NCBI GenBank assembly: GCA_002309235.1
Contig: DBXA01000139.1
Location: forward strand, 12,382-40,300
Length of the DNA: 27,919 nt
Direction of reading: 5' to 3'
Source: Christensenella sp. UBA1224
GTDB lineage: Bacteria > Bacillota > Clostridia > Christensenellales > Aristaeellaceae
A program made the translations under genes and the position numbers. How positions within the stretch are numbered: position 1 is the first letter of the stretch; every line of letters starts with the position of its first letter. Of this stretch, positions 1 to 7,183 are shown piece after piece. The notes beneath the pieces are model-generated. The model was not told the origin of the DNA. It did not search any database and saw only the letters and a program-made list of their open reading frames with translations.

Positions 1-198
1 CCCCACTGAGCGGATGGAATCCGCCAGCTGCTCAAGCGCTTCCTCATCGAAAGCCCTTCTGGGCTGGTTTGGGTTGGGGTCGATCTTATCGATGGAGACC
101 TGCATCACCTTTTCGCCGGATGCGGGCTCTTCACGTATCTCTATCTCATCGCCGAGCAGCGCGGAAAGACCGCGGCCAAGGCCTGTTTTCTTATTCAT
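1..198 (-). CDS. parB: ParB/Spo0J chromosome-partitioning protein, N-terminal 66 residues (cut by window edge)
   Basis: ParB-family proteins bind parS sites near the origin, spread as a CTP-dependent clamp, and work with ParA to segregate the chromosome. The visible part begins MNKKTGLGRGLSALLGD, the standard N-terminus that contacts ParA, and continues with IDPNPNQPRRAFDEEALEQL, the start of the ParB/Srx nuclease-like domain. The start at 198 is supported by a GGGAGG ribosome site. It lies 19 bp downstream of parA on the same strand, the usual parA-parB order, and is probably co-transcribed from the parA promoter. The CTP-binding motif and DNA-binding domain lie outside the window, so completeness cannot be judged. 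Whether this is ParB/Spo0J or the paralogue Noc rests on the ParA neighbour and the N-terminal motif; ParB is strongly favoured. Confidence 0.93.
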   Translation of the reverse strand, partial: MNKKTGLGRGLSALLGDEIEIREEPASGEKVMQVSIDKIDPNPNQPRRAFDEEALEQLADSIRSVG

Positions 199-217
199 AT
201 ATGCCTCCCGTGATCAG

Positions 218-979
218 TCAGTGCCTGATCAGTTCTTTTGCGAGTTCTGTATAGGCGATCGCGCCGGATGAATGCGGATCGTAGATATGTATGGGCTGCC
301 CGTGGCTCGGCGCCTCGCTCAGGCGCACATTGCGCGGTATCATCGTCTTAAACAGGTATTCCTTGAAGTACCTGCGCACCTCATCTGCCACCTGCTCGCT
401 GAGCCGCGTGCGGGTATCGTACATCGTGAGCACTACGCCTTCCACCTTGAGGGAGGGGTTCAGCCTCTTGCGTACGAGCATGAGGGTGTTCATCAGCTGC
501 CCGACGCCCTCCAGGGCGTAATACTCGCACTGTATCGGCACCAGCATGGAATCGGCGCAGGTAAGGGCGTTGAGCGTCAGAAGGCTCAGGGAAGGGGGAC
601 AGTCGATGAAGATGAAATCGAATTCATCCCGCAGGAGGAGCAGAGAATCCCGCAGCATGTATTCGCGCCGCGGCGTATCCACGAGCTCGATCTCCGCGCC
701 GGACAATTCGATGGAGCCCGGCAGGAGGCTCAGTCCTTTCACGGATGTCTCCAGCATGATATCCTTCGCGGTGATCTCCTTATCCGTCAGCATATCATAG
801 ACGGTAGCCTGTTCATCCGATACGGTGATGCCGAAACCGCTGGTGGCATTGTGCTGCGGGTCGATATCCACCAGGAGCACCTTTTTGCCCTGGGCTGCTA
901 CACATGCGCTCAGATCGATGGCAGTGGTGGTCTTGCCGACGCCGCCTTTCTGATTGGTAATGGCGATGATCCTGCCCAT
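218..979 (-). CDS. parA: ParA/Soj chromosome-partitioning ATPase
   Basis: Walker-type ATPase (253 aa) that binds DNA non-specifically in its ATP dimer form and is stimulated by ParB; it acts on the nucleoid, and Soj homologues also influence DnaA. The deviant Walker A motif KGGVGKTT is at residues 11-18 directly after the MGRIIAITNQ start. VLLVDIDPQHNAT and FIFIDCPPSLS supply the other nucleotide-binding strands. The length is typical of the short chromosomal Soj class, without the long N-terminal HTH of plasmid ParAs. The frame stays open for 63 codons further upstream, but that stretch covers the promoter. The ATG at 979 sits 7 nt after GGAGG (another ATG at 985 is too close to it). It is followed by parB after 19 bp. 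Confidence 0.96.
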   Translation of the reverse strand: MGRIIAITNQKGGVGKTTTAIDLSACVAAQGKKVLLVDIDPQHNATSGFGITVSDEQATVYDMLTDKEITAKDIMLETSVKGLSLLPGSIELSGAEIELVDTPRREYMLRDSLLLLRDEFDFIFIDCPPSLSLLTLNALTCADSMLVPIQCEYYALEGVGQLMNTLMLVRKRLNPSLKVEGVVLTMYDTRTRLSEQVADEVRRYFKEYLFKTMIPRNVRLSEAPSHGQPIHIYDPHSSGAIAYTELAKELIRH

Positions 980-1027
980 AAACATTCCTCCGATACGCAC
1001 ACCTAACCTATCATATCCAGTCTGATT

Positions 1028-1056
1028 ATTATAGAACAAAATGGCGAAGCGCACAA
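1028..1056 (-). promoter_or_regulatory. Sigma-A-type promoter for parA-parB
   Basis: On the minus strand a TTGTGC -35 box (1051-1056) is followed by exactly 17 bp and a perfect TATAAT -10 box (1028-1033), about 50 bp before the parA start. This separates parAB transcription from the upstream synthetase gene, which ends in a terminator at 1118-1149. Confidence 0.72.
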
Positions 1057-1117
1057 CAGAAGGATAGTTAATACTTTGTATCCGTGCGATTCGAGGACGC
1101 AGAGGTTTTTTCCTCAC

Positions 1118-1149
1118 AAAAAAACTGCCTCCCGATGAGACAGTTTTTT
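1118..1149 (-). terminator. Intrinsic terminator after the XRE-cupin-acyl-CoA synthetase gene
   Basis: On the minus strand an 8-bp stem, ACTGTCTC paired with GAGGCAGT (1124-1144), is followed by a run of seven T. It begins 24 bp past the synthetase stop codon. The opposite side also carries a T run, so the hairpin could work in both directions, but no plus-strand gene reads into it. Confidence 0.85.
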
Positions 1150-1167
1150 CCGGATGTTTGTTCCGCA

Positions 1168-3456
1168 TTACAGCCTGCTTCGCAGTATCTTTCCGCTGAC
1201 GGTCTTGGGCAGGCTTTTGCAGAAGGAGACGATGCGCGGGTATTTGTACGGCGCGGTCTTTTCCTTAACGTAGGTCTGGATCTCTTTCTTGAGCGCTTCC
1301 GAGGGTTCCGTGCCTTCAACCAGCACGATGCTCGCCTTGACGACCTGGCCGCGTACCTCGTCCGGCGCCGCGGATACGCCGCACTCCAGCACATAGGGGA
1401 GCTCCATGATCACGCTTTCGATCTCAAACGGCCCTATCCTGTAACCGGAGGACTTGATGACATCGTCCGTGCGGCCCACGTACCAGTAATAGCCGTCCTC
1501 GTCCATCCAGGCCTGGTCTCCCGTATGGTACCAGCCGTCCCGCCAGGTCTCGGCAGTTTTTTCCGGGCTGTTGTAATAGCCGGTTGAGAGACCGCAGGGG
1601 ATACCGCCTGATATATTGATGACGATCTCTCCTGTTTCGCCTACGGGAACGAATTTGCCGTCCTGGTCCATGAGCCTTACATCATAGATAGGTGCAGGCT
1701 TGCCCATGGAGCCTACCTTGTGAGGCCTTCCCACCATGTTTCCTATGATCATGGTGCTCTCCGACTGGCCGAACCCTTCTATGATCTGAAGGCCGGTGAT
1801 CTTTTCGAACTGGTGATATACCTCCGGGTTCAGGGCTTCTCCGGCGGTGGTCATATGCTTGATGGAAGAGAAATCGTACTTGCTGATATCCTGCTTGATC
1901 AGCATGCGCAGCATGGTTGGCGGCGCGCAGAAGGTGGTGATATGATATTTGGCGAACAAAGGCATGATGTCCGCGGCATCAAACCTGTCAAAATCGTATA
2001 CGAATGTCGCCGCTTCACACAGCCACTGTCCGTAGAGCTTTCCCCACATGGATTTGGCCCAGCCTGTATCGCTGATCGTCAGGTGCAGGCCGTCCGGATC
2101 CACATTGTGCCAGTAGCGCGCGGTATGGAAATGACCAAGGGGATACTTGTGGTTGTGCAGCGTACTCTTCGGGTATCCGCTGGTGCCGGATGTGAAGAAC
2201 ATGAGGAGGGGATCATCTCCGCAGGGGGATTCGGCCGTGCGGTCAAAGTGGGAGGAGTACATGGGGTATTCCTCATCGAACGTACGCCAGCCATCCCTCG
2301 TCCCGTTCACGATCAGCTTGTGCTTGAGCGTGGGACAGGTTCGGGAAGCGATGTCCACTTCCGCCGCAGTCTCGCCATCGGCCGTACAGAGTATCGCGCT
2401 GACGCCGACGGACTGGAAACGATATTCGAAATCATGCGACTTGAGCTGGTTCGTGGCGGGGATGGCGATGGCCCCCAGTTTATTGAGGCCTATGATGGCA
2501 GGCCAGAACTGGTAATGCCTCTTGAGCACCAGCATGACCCTGTCGCCCTTGCGGATGCCCAGCGCTTTAAAGTAATTCGCGCACCTTGCGGAAAGGGTCT
2601 TCATATCCTTGAAGGTAAAGCGCCTTTCTTCCTTTTCGCGGGACAGGTGCAGCATGCACAGCTTATCCGGCTTTGTCCTGCCCAGCTCGTCCACGATATC
2701 AAAGGCGAAATTGAATGTATCCGCGTTTTTGAAGCGTATGGAGATGGGGGAGCCGTTCTCGTCCTCTGTGACATCGATAAACTTTCTGTAGACGCGATCC
2801 TCGGTATCCCGGGTAGTGATCGATCTGTCCTCCACGGCTTTTGAAGGCGCGAGCTCCGGTATCGGTTCTCCGGTTGGGTTGAGAACGATCGCGTAGAAGA
2901 TACAGTCTTCCCCGTTGACGGCGATCATACCGTGGGGGGTATCACTGTCGTAATAGATGCTGTCGCCGGGGCCGAGCGTTTCACGGTGCTCGCCTATCTG
3001 CACCAGCAGGTGGCCTTCTACGACCAGGTCCAGCTCCTGCCCGGCGTGTGATGTTAATTCGATGTCCCTGTACTGGGCGGTCTCATCGTACTTGCTGCAA
3101 ACGTACAGGGGCTCAGCGATACGGTTCTGAAAGGCATAGGCCAGGTTGTAATAGGTCATGCCGTGGGCGTTGGCGATCTCCTGCCCGGCGCCTCTTCTGG
3201 TGAGAGTGTAGGATTTGAGCGTAGGGGAATGGCCTTCTATGATATCGGTCACGTTTACGCCAAGGGCCAGTGAGCAGCGGTAGATGAAGGCGAAATTCAG
3301 GTCGCTCGTACCGTTTTCGCACCGGATGTATTCTTCCTCCGATACGCCTGTCTTTGCTGCCATATCCGCGGTCGTGAGGTTCAGTATCTCGCGCAGGTCT
3401 CTGATGCGGGATGCCATCTCCATTATCTTGTAATCAAGGCCTGTCATCTGTGCCAT
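1168..3456 (-). CDS. XRE-HTH / cupin / acyl-CoA synthetase fusion protein
   Basis: A 762-residue protein with three modules. Residues about 13-65 form an XRE-type helix-turn-helix (LREILNLTTADMAAKTGVSE). Residues about 110-195 form a small-molecule-binding cupin (LGPGDSIYYDSDTPHGM). Residues about 235-762 form a full ANL-superfamily acyl/aryl-CoA ligase, with the phosphate-binding loop FTSGTSGYPK (421-430), GFGQSES (561-567), the hinge around GRTDDVIKSSGYRI (661-674) and the catalytic lysine K756 in PKTVSGK. All ligase motifs are intact, so adenylation of a carboxylic acid and transfer to CoA is expected; the sequence resembles the acetate/medium-chain and ACSM-like groups, but the substrate is unknown. 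The start at 3456 is chosen because longer frames would translate the T-box antiterminator and terminator; the ribosome site (AAAGG, 11 nt away) is modest. The HTH and cupin suggest a DNA-binding, ligand-sensing enzyme. It is controlled by the T-box at 3487-3763. Confidence 0.9.
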   Translation of the reverse strand: MAQMTGLDYKIMEMASRIRDLREILNLTTADMAAKTGVSEEEYIRCENGTSDLNFAFIYRCSLALGVNVTDIIEGHSPTLKSYTLTRRGAGQEIANAHGMTYYNLAYAFQNRIAEPLYVCSKYDETAQYRDIELTSHAGQELDLVVEGHLLVQIGEHRETLGPGDSIYYDSDTPHGMIAVNGEDCIFYAIVLNPTGEPIPELAPSKAVEDRSITTRDTEDRVYRKFIDVTEDENGSPISIRFKNADTFNFAFDIVDELGRTKPDKLCMLHLSREKEERRFTFKDMKTLSARCANYFKALGIRKGDRVMLVLKRHYQFWPAIIGLNKLGAIAIPATNQLKSHDFEYRFQSVGVSAILCTADGETAAEVDIASRTCPTLKHKLIVNGTRDGWRTFDEEYPMYSSHFDRTAESPCGDDPLLMFFTSGTSGYPKSTLHNHKYPLGHFHTARYWHNVDPDGLHLTISDTGWAKSMWGKLYGQWLCEAATFVYDFDRFDAADIMPLFAKYHITTFCAPPTMLRMLIKQDISKYDFSSIKHMTTAGEALNPEVYHQFEKITGLQIIEGFGQSESTMIIGNMVGRPHKVGSMGKPAPIYDVRLMDQDGKFVPVGETGEIVINISGGIPCGLSTGYYNSPEKTAETWRDGWYHTGDQAWMDEDGYYWYVGRTDDVIKSSGYRIGPFEIESVIMELPYVLECGVSAAPDEVRGQVVKASIVLVEGTEPSEALKKEIQTYVKEKTAPYKYPRIVSFCKSLPKTVSGKILRSRL

Positions 3457-3486
3457 GGGAACATCTGCCTTTCGTATTCTTCCGGA

Positions 3487-3520
3487 AATAAAAAACGCCT
3501 CAAAGAAACTCTTTGAGACG
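3487..3520 (-). terminator. Regulated intrinsic terminator of the T-box leader
   Basis: A 10-bp stem (CGTCTCAAAG against CTTTGAGGCG, one G-T pair, AGTTT loop) is followed by TTTTTTATTT, about 30 bp before the start codon at 3456. Its 5' arm overlaps the 3' arm of the antiterminator, so the two structures exclude each other, as expected for transcription attenuation by uncharged tRNA. Confidence 0.92.
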
Positions 3521-3763
3521 GATTGTCGATCATATCCGCGGTACCACTCAAATTGCAGCCTGTGGCTGCCCCTCATCAGGGTCTGACAACCCCTATGTAT
3601 TGACGCAACATTAACGGGGAGGTTCTACTTGCCTTTCGCTTTCTTCCTCCCGGCTCGGAAGCTACAGTGCGCATACAGCCGCGGCAGCTTACACCGCCCG
3701 CTGCCTCTCTTCGGCGGTCAAAATACCCGCACACTCTTCGTCAAAGCCTTTATATCTAATTGT
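3487..3763 (-). ncRNA. T-box riboswitch leader (tRNA-sensing) upstream of the XRE-cupin-acyl-CoA synthetase
   Basis: Read on the minus strand, stem I spans about 3748-3652, with a K-turn-like base (GGCTTTGAC against CGAGCC), an AGAGA bulge at 3710-3706 and a GGTG apical loop at 3695-3692. A GGAGG/CCTCC stem II containing AAGTAGAAC and a stem III (GCAGCC-ACA-GGCTGC, 3569-3555) follow. The T-box itself, AATTTGAGTGGTACCGCGG, lies at 3554-3536. The antiterminator pairs TTTGAG (3552-3547) with CTCAAA (3517-3512) and CGGAT with ATCCG. The competing terminator pairs CGTCTCAAAG with CTTTGAGGCG (3520-3496) and ends in TTTTTTATTT. The T in TGGT (3543) would pair with a tRNA whose discriminator base is A. 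The specifier codon is not clear by eye: GTA or CTG just above the basal helix, or TAT/ATG in the next internal loop. TGT (Cys) is disfavoured by the discriminator. Confidence 0.92.
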
Positions 3764-3769
3764 TGCTAA

Positions 3770-3798
3770 ATTGTAACATGCCGCACCCCAAAGGTCAA
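3770..3798 (-). promoter_or_regulatory. Sigma-A-type promoter of the T-box transcript
   Basis: On the minus strand TTGACC (3793-3798), a 17-bp spacer and TACAAT (3770-3775) lie just upstream of the T-box stem I, placing the transcript start near 3763. The match to consensus is strong, which fits a leader controlled by termination rather than initiation. Confidence 0.82.
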
Positions 3799-3863
3799 TC
3801 GCAGCCTCAACATTTAACATTAGCGCGGTGCAACTCCTCAGATGCCCTTCCAGGGCGCTGTTA

Positions 3864-3877
3864 TGAACACCAGTTCA
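3864..3877. promoter_or_regulatory. Inverted repeat TGAAC-N4-GTTCA between the divergent promoters
   Basis: A perfect 5-bp inverted repeat with a 4-bp centre (ACCA) lies between the promoter of the T-box unit (-35 at 3798) and that of the sugar transporter (-35 at 3915). Its place fits an operator for the transporter, but no regulator gene is adjacent except the XRE domain of the synthetase fusion. Short repeats of this size occur by chance; treat as a candidate only. Confidence 0.3.
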
Positions 3878-3914
3878 ATAAAATATACAATAAGCATAAA
3901 AAAGTAAATTGGTA

Positions 3915-3943
3915 TTGAATGAGATTGTCTATGATGTTATAAT
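3915..3943 (+). promoter_or_regulatory. Sigma-A-type promoter of the sugar ABC transporter operon
   Basis: TTGAAT (3915-3920), a 17-bp spacer and a perfect TATAAT (3938-3943) lie 38 bp before the first permease start. The surrounding DNA is AT-rich. It would transcribe both permeases and the binding protein up to the terminator at 7128-7159. Confidence 0.83.
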
Positions 3944-3980
3944 ATCTATGCAAATTCAGCTTCGTAAGGAGGGCTGCACC

Positions 3981-4901
3981 ATGGCTGCTCGGCGCATATC
4001 CGTGCGAAAACGCAAAGAGTGGACCGCCGCTTACCTGATGGTAGCGCCGGTTGTGCTGGGTATAATGGTCTTTTACTTTATCCCCACACTCTGGACGATA
4101 TTCATGTCATTCACCGAAGGGCCTGATTTTCTTACATACCAATTTGTCGGGTGGAAGAATTACACCGTACTGTGGAGGGAACTCCTGAACGGTGCGGAAT
4201 TCTCGCATGAGCTCGTCAATACCGTCTACTATGCTTTTGTATCGGTCGGCTTCGGCCTGTGCTTCAGCGTGCTGTTCGCGAACCTGCTCAACCAGAATAT
4301 CAAGTGCCGTTCGCTTTTCAGGCTGATCTACTTCCTGCCCTGCCTTACGATGGCTTCCGCTGTCGGTGTGGTGTGGCGCTTCCTCTTCAACTCCAAATTC
4401 GGCCTGATCAACGCGATCCTGAGCTGGATCGGCATAAAAGGCCCCATGTGGCTGAGCGACGGGCATTTTACGATCCCCTCCGCTATTATCGTAGGCGTAT
4501 GGTCGAGCGTCGGCTACAACATGATACTCCTGCTCGCGGGCCTTCAGAACATCTCCAAGACCTATTATGAGGCGGCGGAGATCGACGGCGCGAACAGCAT
4601 ACAGCGTTTCCGGCATATCACGATACCGCTCCTCAGTCCGGTCCTTTTCTTCGTCATGCTGACCAGCGTCATGGGCGGCTTCAAGATGTTCGACCTCATC
4701 TACACACTGTCGAATGCCGCGGGCTCCTCCGCGTCCATACTTCTCAACTATCGCACGATGGTGTTCGGCATCTACGAGCGCGGATTCCTGTATACCAAGT
4801 TCGGCGTTGCCTCCGCGGAAGCCGTGATCCTGCTGCTCATCATACTCGCGCTCACCCTCATACAGATGAAGGCCCAGAAAAAATGGGTCCACTACGAATA
4901 A
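3981..4901 (+). CDS. Carbohydrate ABC transporter permease 1 (CUT1, MalF/UgpA-like)
   Basis: A 306-residue inner-membrane subunit of a CUT1-family sugar importer. A first hydrophobic segment at about 17-45 is followed by five more, and the cytoplasmic EAA loop reads YYEAAEIDGANSIQRFRHIT (about 196-215), the contact site for the ATPase. The start at 3981 is preferred over upstream in-frame codons because AAGGAGG lies upstream at normal spacing and the upstream codons overlap the promoter. The second permease starts 18 bp after the stop. No ATPase gene is present in the window; in Firmicutes CUT1 systems a shared MsmX/MsmK-type ATPase usually serves several importers. The sugar cannot be named from sequence. 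Confidence 0.93.
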   Translation: MAARRISVRKRKEWTAAYLMVAPVVLGIMVFYFIPTLWTIFMSFTEGPDFLTYQFVGWKNYTVLWRELLNGAEFSHELVNTVYYAFVSVGFGLCFSVLFANLLNQNIKCRSLFRLIYFLPCLTMASAVGVVWRFLFNSKFGLINAILSWIGIKGPMWLSDGHFTIPSAIIVGVWSSVGYNMILLLAGLQNISKTYYEAAEIDGANSIQRFRHITIPLLSPVLFFVMLTSVMGGFKMFDLIYTLSNAAGSSASILLNYRTMVFGIYERGFLYTKFGVASAEAVILLLIILALTLIQMKAQKKWVHYE

Positions 4902-4919
4902 GGAAAGGAGTTGTCCGGT

Positions 4920-5783
4920 ATGACTGTCAACGCAATAACACCCTGCAGGCGCACCGTGAACTCCTCAAAGGTGATAGCCCGCTCGATCCTCTACCTGGTT
5001 CTCATCCTCTGGGCGATATTCATGATCATGCCCTTCGCATGGATGATACTTACCAGCATCAAGACCACCAAAGAGGCCATGAAGATCCCGCTGATCTGGC
5101 TGCCTAAAGTGCCGCAGTGGGGCAATTACGCAAACGTGCTCACGAAATACAATTTCGGTACGTACTATTACAACACGGCTTTCTGCACCATTTTCACCGT
5201 CGGTATACAGGTCATCACATGCTCTATGGCAGCCTATGTTTTCGCGAGGCTCGACTTCCCGGGAAAGAATGTCATATTCCTCCTCATGCTCTCGGTCATG
5301 ATGGTGCCGGCGCAGATGATCATGATACCGCGCTATGTCATAACGCAGAAGCTCGGTCTCCTCAATACCTTGTGGGGCGTCATCGTTTCCAATGTCCCCA
5401 GTATTTACGGAACGTTCTTCTTAAGACAGAATTTCCAGAGCTTGCCAAGGGACCTGGATGAATCCGCTATGCTCGACGGCTGCGGCTTCTTCCGCACTTA
5501 CTGGCAGATCCTCCTGCCCCTGGTGCGCAACGGCCTTATCTCCTACGCGGTGCTCGGCATCATGTGGGCATGGAATGACTTCCTGTGGCCGCTGCTCGTT
5601 ATCTCTTCCAAAAAGAACTACGTGCTCTCCATCGCCATAGCCAATCTGCAGGGAGAGTACAATACGGATTATCCGCTTATGATGACGGCAGGTACCGTTT
5701 CCATGCTGCCGATCCTCGTGGTATTCATCTTCGCGCAGAAGTATCTGATGGAAGGCATTGCGATCTCCGGCCTCAAGAACTGA
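4920..5783 (+). CDS. Carbohydrate ABC transporter permease 2 (CUT1, MalG/UgpE-like)
   Basis: A 287-residue partner of the upstream permease. The N-terminal membrane segment is at about 24-48 and the conserved EAA loop at about 180-200 reads LDESAMLDGCGFFRTYWQI, the usual MalG-type form. The ATG at 4920 is taken as the start, with AAAGGAG ending 9 nt before it; a TTG at 4911 directly follows the ribosome site and is too close. The C-terminus ends in the typical GIAISGLKN of this subunit class. It sits between permease 1 and the binding protein in one operon, and should form a heterodimeric channel with permease 1. Confidence 0.93.
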   Translation: MTVNAITPCRRTVNSSKVIARSILYLVLILWAIFMIMPFAWMILTSIKTTKEAMKIPLIWLPKVPQWGNYANVLTKYNFGTYYYNTAFCTIFTVGIQVITCSMAAYVFARLDFPGKNVIFLLMLSVMMVPAQMIMIPRYVITQKLGLLNTLWGVIVSNVPSIYGTFFLRQNFQSLPRDLDESAMLDGCGFFRTYWQILLPLVRNGLISYAVLGIMWAWNDFLWPLLVISSKKNYVLSIAIANLQGEYNTDYPLMMTAGTVSMLPILVVFIFAQKYLMEGIAISGLKN

Positions 5784-5841
5784 TTGCGGAACACGGCGTA
5801 CAGGCAGAAATGCCTTTCGCATACCAGAATCGTATCCCTTA

Positions 5842-5855
5842 CCGGGCTTGCCCGG
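5842..5855 (+). other. Small GC-rich hairpin between permease 2 and the binding-protein gene
   Basis: CCGGG-CTTG-CCCGG forms a 5-bp tetraloop hairpin in the 103-bp gap before the binding protein. It lacks a following T run, so it is not a classical terminator. In other sugar ABC operons, intercistronic hairpins next to the binding-protein gene often mark mRNA processing that raises binding-protein expression; that role is an inference here. Confidence 0.35.
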
Positions 5856-5886
5856 CGGACAATATTCATTTTAGGAGGTTTTGCCC

Positions 5887-7095
5887 ATGAAGAAACTGCT
5901 TGCCCTGGTTCTTGCCCTTGTCTTCGTCCTCTCAGCTGCGCCGGCTTTCGCCGCGACCGAGATCGAGTTCGTCTTCTGGATGAGCGAACAGCAGGACGAG
6001 ATCTTTGAAATGGTCGATGCTTACAACAACTCTCAGAGCGATGTCCATGTCACCGCTAACCTGATCTCTTCCGGTTATTGGGATAAGATGGGCGTTGCGG
6101 TACCGGCCGGCGAAGGCACCGACGTTCTGTGCGTCAATGCCCTCCACATGGTCGACTACATCAAGAACGGCTATCTGCTGGACATCTCCGATCTGTTCGA
6201 ATCCGGCGCCATCGATCTTGGCAACTTTGCGGAGTCCACGTATATGACTTCCACTGTTGGCGGCAAGACCTGGGGCATCCCGAAGGACTATGATACCATC
6301 GCTATCGTTTACAACAAGGCTATCTTTGATGAGGCCGGCGTAGCCTATCCGGAAAACAACTGGACCTGGGACGAGTTCGTAGCGACCTGCCAGGCCATCA
6401 CTGACGCCACTGGACTGTATGCTGTTGCCGCCAACGGCTCCATGCAGACCTTCGGCTACCTCACCTTTGCTGCCGGCGGAAAAGACTTCAACGAGGACGG
6501 CACCTGCGCTCTCAACAGTGAAGAGGTCATCGGCGCCTATCAGGCCCTCGCGGATCTGATCCACGTCTACAAGGTAGCTCCGACTATCGAAGAACTCAAC
6601 GAGACCGACACCGCGACCATGCTCCTTTCCGACATGCTCGCAATGTGCTTCACCGGCTCCTGGAATGTCAACTACTATTCCGAGCAGCTGGGCGAGAACT
6701 TCGGCGTTGTGACCCTCCCGATCTACAACAATACCGAGGCCAACATCGTACACTCCGTTGCCTTCTCCGGCAATGCGAAGACCAAGAACCCCGAAGCAGT
6801 CAAGGACTTCCTGACCTATCTGGCTACCTATGATGCCCAGGCGATCACCGCCAGCACCGTTATCCCGGCCTTCAACGGCCTGGTCGATGTGTGGGCCTCC
6901 AACTATGATGTTGACCTGACCGGCTTCACCACGCCTGTTCCGAACGGAACGGCTGTCCCGCTGCCCTGCGCTCCGCAGAACGCTGCTGAGATCTACACCG
7001 CCATGGGCAACATGATCGGTGACTGCCTGCAGTTCAACAACGTAGCTCAGACTGTTGCGGAGTACACTGCCAAGATCGACGAACTGCTCAAGTAA
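5887..7095 (+). CDS. Extracellular sugar-binding protein of the ABC transporter
   Basis: A 402-residue solute-binding protein of the bacterial extracellular family 1 type, which captures the sugar outside the membrane and delivers it to the two permeases. Residues 1-22 (MKKLLALVLALVFVLSAAPAFA) form a Sec signal peptide with an AFA-A cleavage site. There is no lipobox cysteine, which is unusual for a monoderm Firmicute, where such proteins are normally lipid-anchored. The body contains the usual aromatic-rich segments such as NNWTWDEFVATCQAITDATG. The start at 5887 has a clear AGGAGG 8 nt upstream; a TTG six bases earlier is less likely. Codon use looks skewed to a small set of preferred codons (AAC, ATC, GTC), consistent with high expression. 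Operon order is permease-permease-binding protein. Confidence 0.92.
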   Translation: MKKLLALVLALVFVLSAAPAFAATEIEFVFWMSEQQDEIFEMVDAYNNSQSDVHVTANLISSGYWDKMGVAVPAGEGTDVLCVNALHMVDYIKNGYLLDISDLFESGAIDLGNFAESTYMTSTVGGKTWGIPKDYDTIAIVYNKAIFDEAGVAYPENNWTWDEFVATCQAITDATGLYAVAANGSMQTFGYLTFAAGGKDFNEDGTCALNSEEVIGAYQALADLIHVYKVAPTIEELNETDTATMLLSDMLAMCFTGSWNVNYYSEQLGENFGVVTLPIYNNTEANIVHSVAFSGNAKTKNPEAVKDFLTYLATYDAQAITASTVIPAFNGLVDVWASNYDVDLTGFTTPVPNGTAVPLPCAPQNAAEIYTAMGNMIGDCLQFNNVAQTVAEYTAKIDELLK

Positions 7096-7127
7096 TTTGC
7101 AGTAGACCTTCAAAAGACGATTCTGGT

Positions 7128-7159
7128 AGAGGCTGCCTCAATGCGGGGCAGCCTCTTTT
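7128..7159 (+). terminator. Intrinsic terminator of the sugar ABC transporter operon
   Basis: A 10-bp perfect stem (AGAGGCTGCC with GGCAGCCTCT) and a 9-nt loop end in TTTT, 33 bp after the binding-protein stop. It closes the operon; the following acetyltransferase starts 25 bp later with its own ribosome site, so it is read either from a promoter not recognised here or by readthrough. Confidence 0.88.
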
Positions 7160-7183
7160 CAAGGGAAATGATGGAGGACAGAT

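Noticed and set aside
272..1006. Long plus-strand open frame opposite parA
   Set aside because: Antisense shadow of parA; no ribosome site and no recognisable family.
3457..3576. In-frame 40-codon N-terminal extension of the XRE-cupin-ligase protein
   Set aside because: These codons would translate the T-box sequence, antiterminator and terminator (for example the FFEAFF stretch is the terminator stem and T run). The start at 3456 fits the HTH domain boundary.
5932..7113. Long minus-strand open frame (393 codons) opposite the sugar-binding protein
   Set aside because: Produced by the biased codon use of the highly expressed gene on the other strand; composition (many G, V, D repeats) is not protein-like and no start signal exists.
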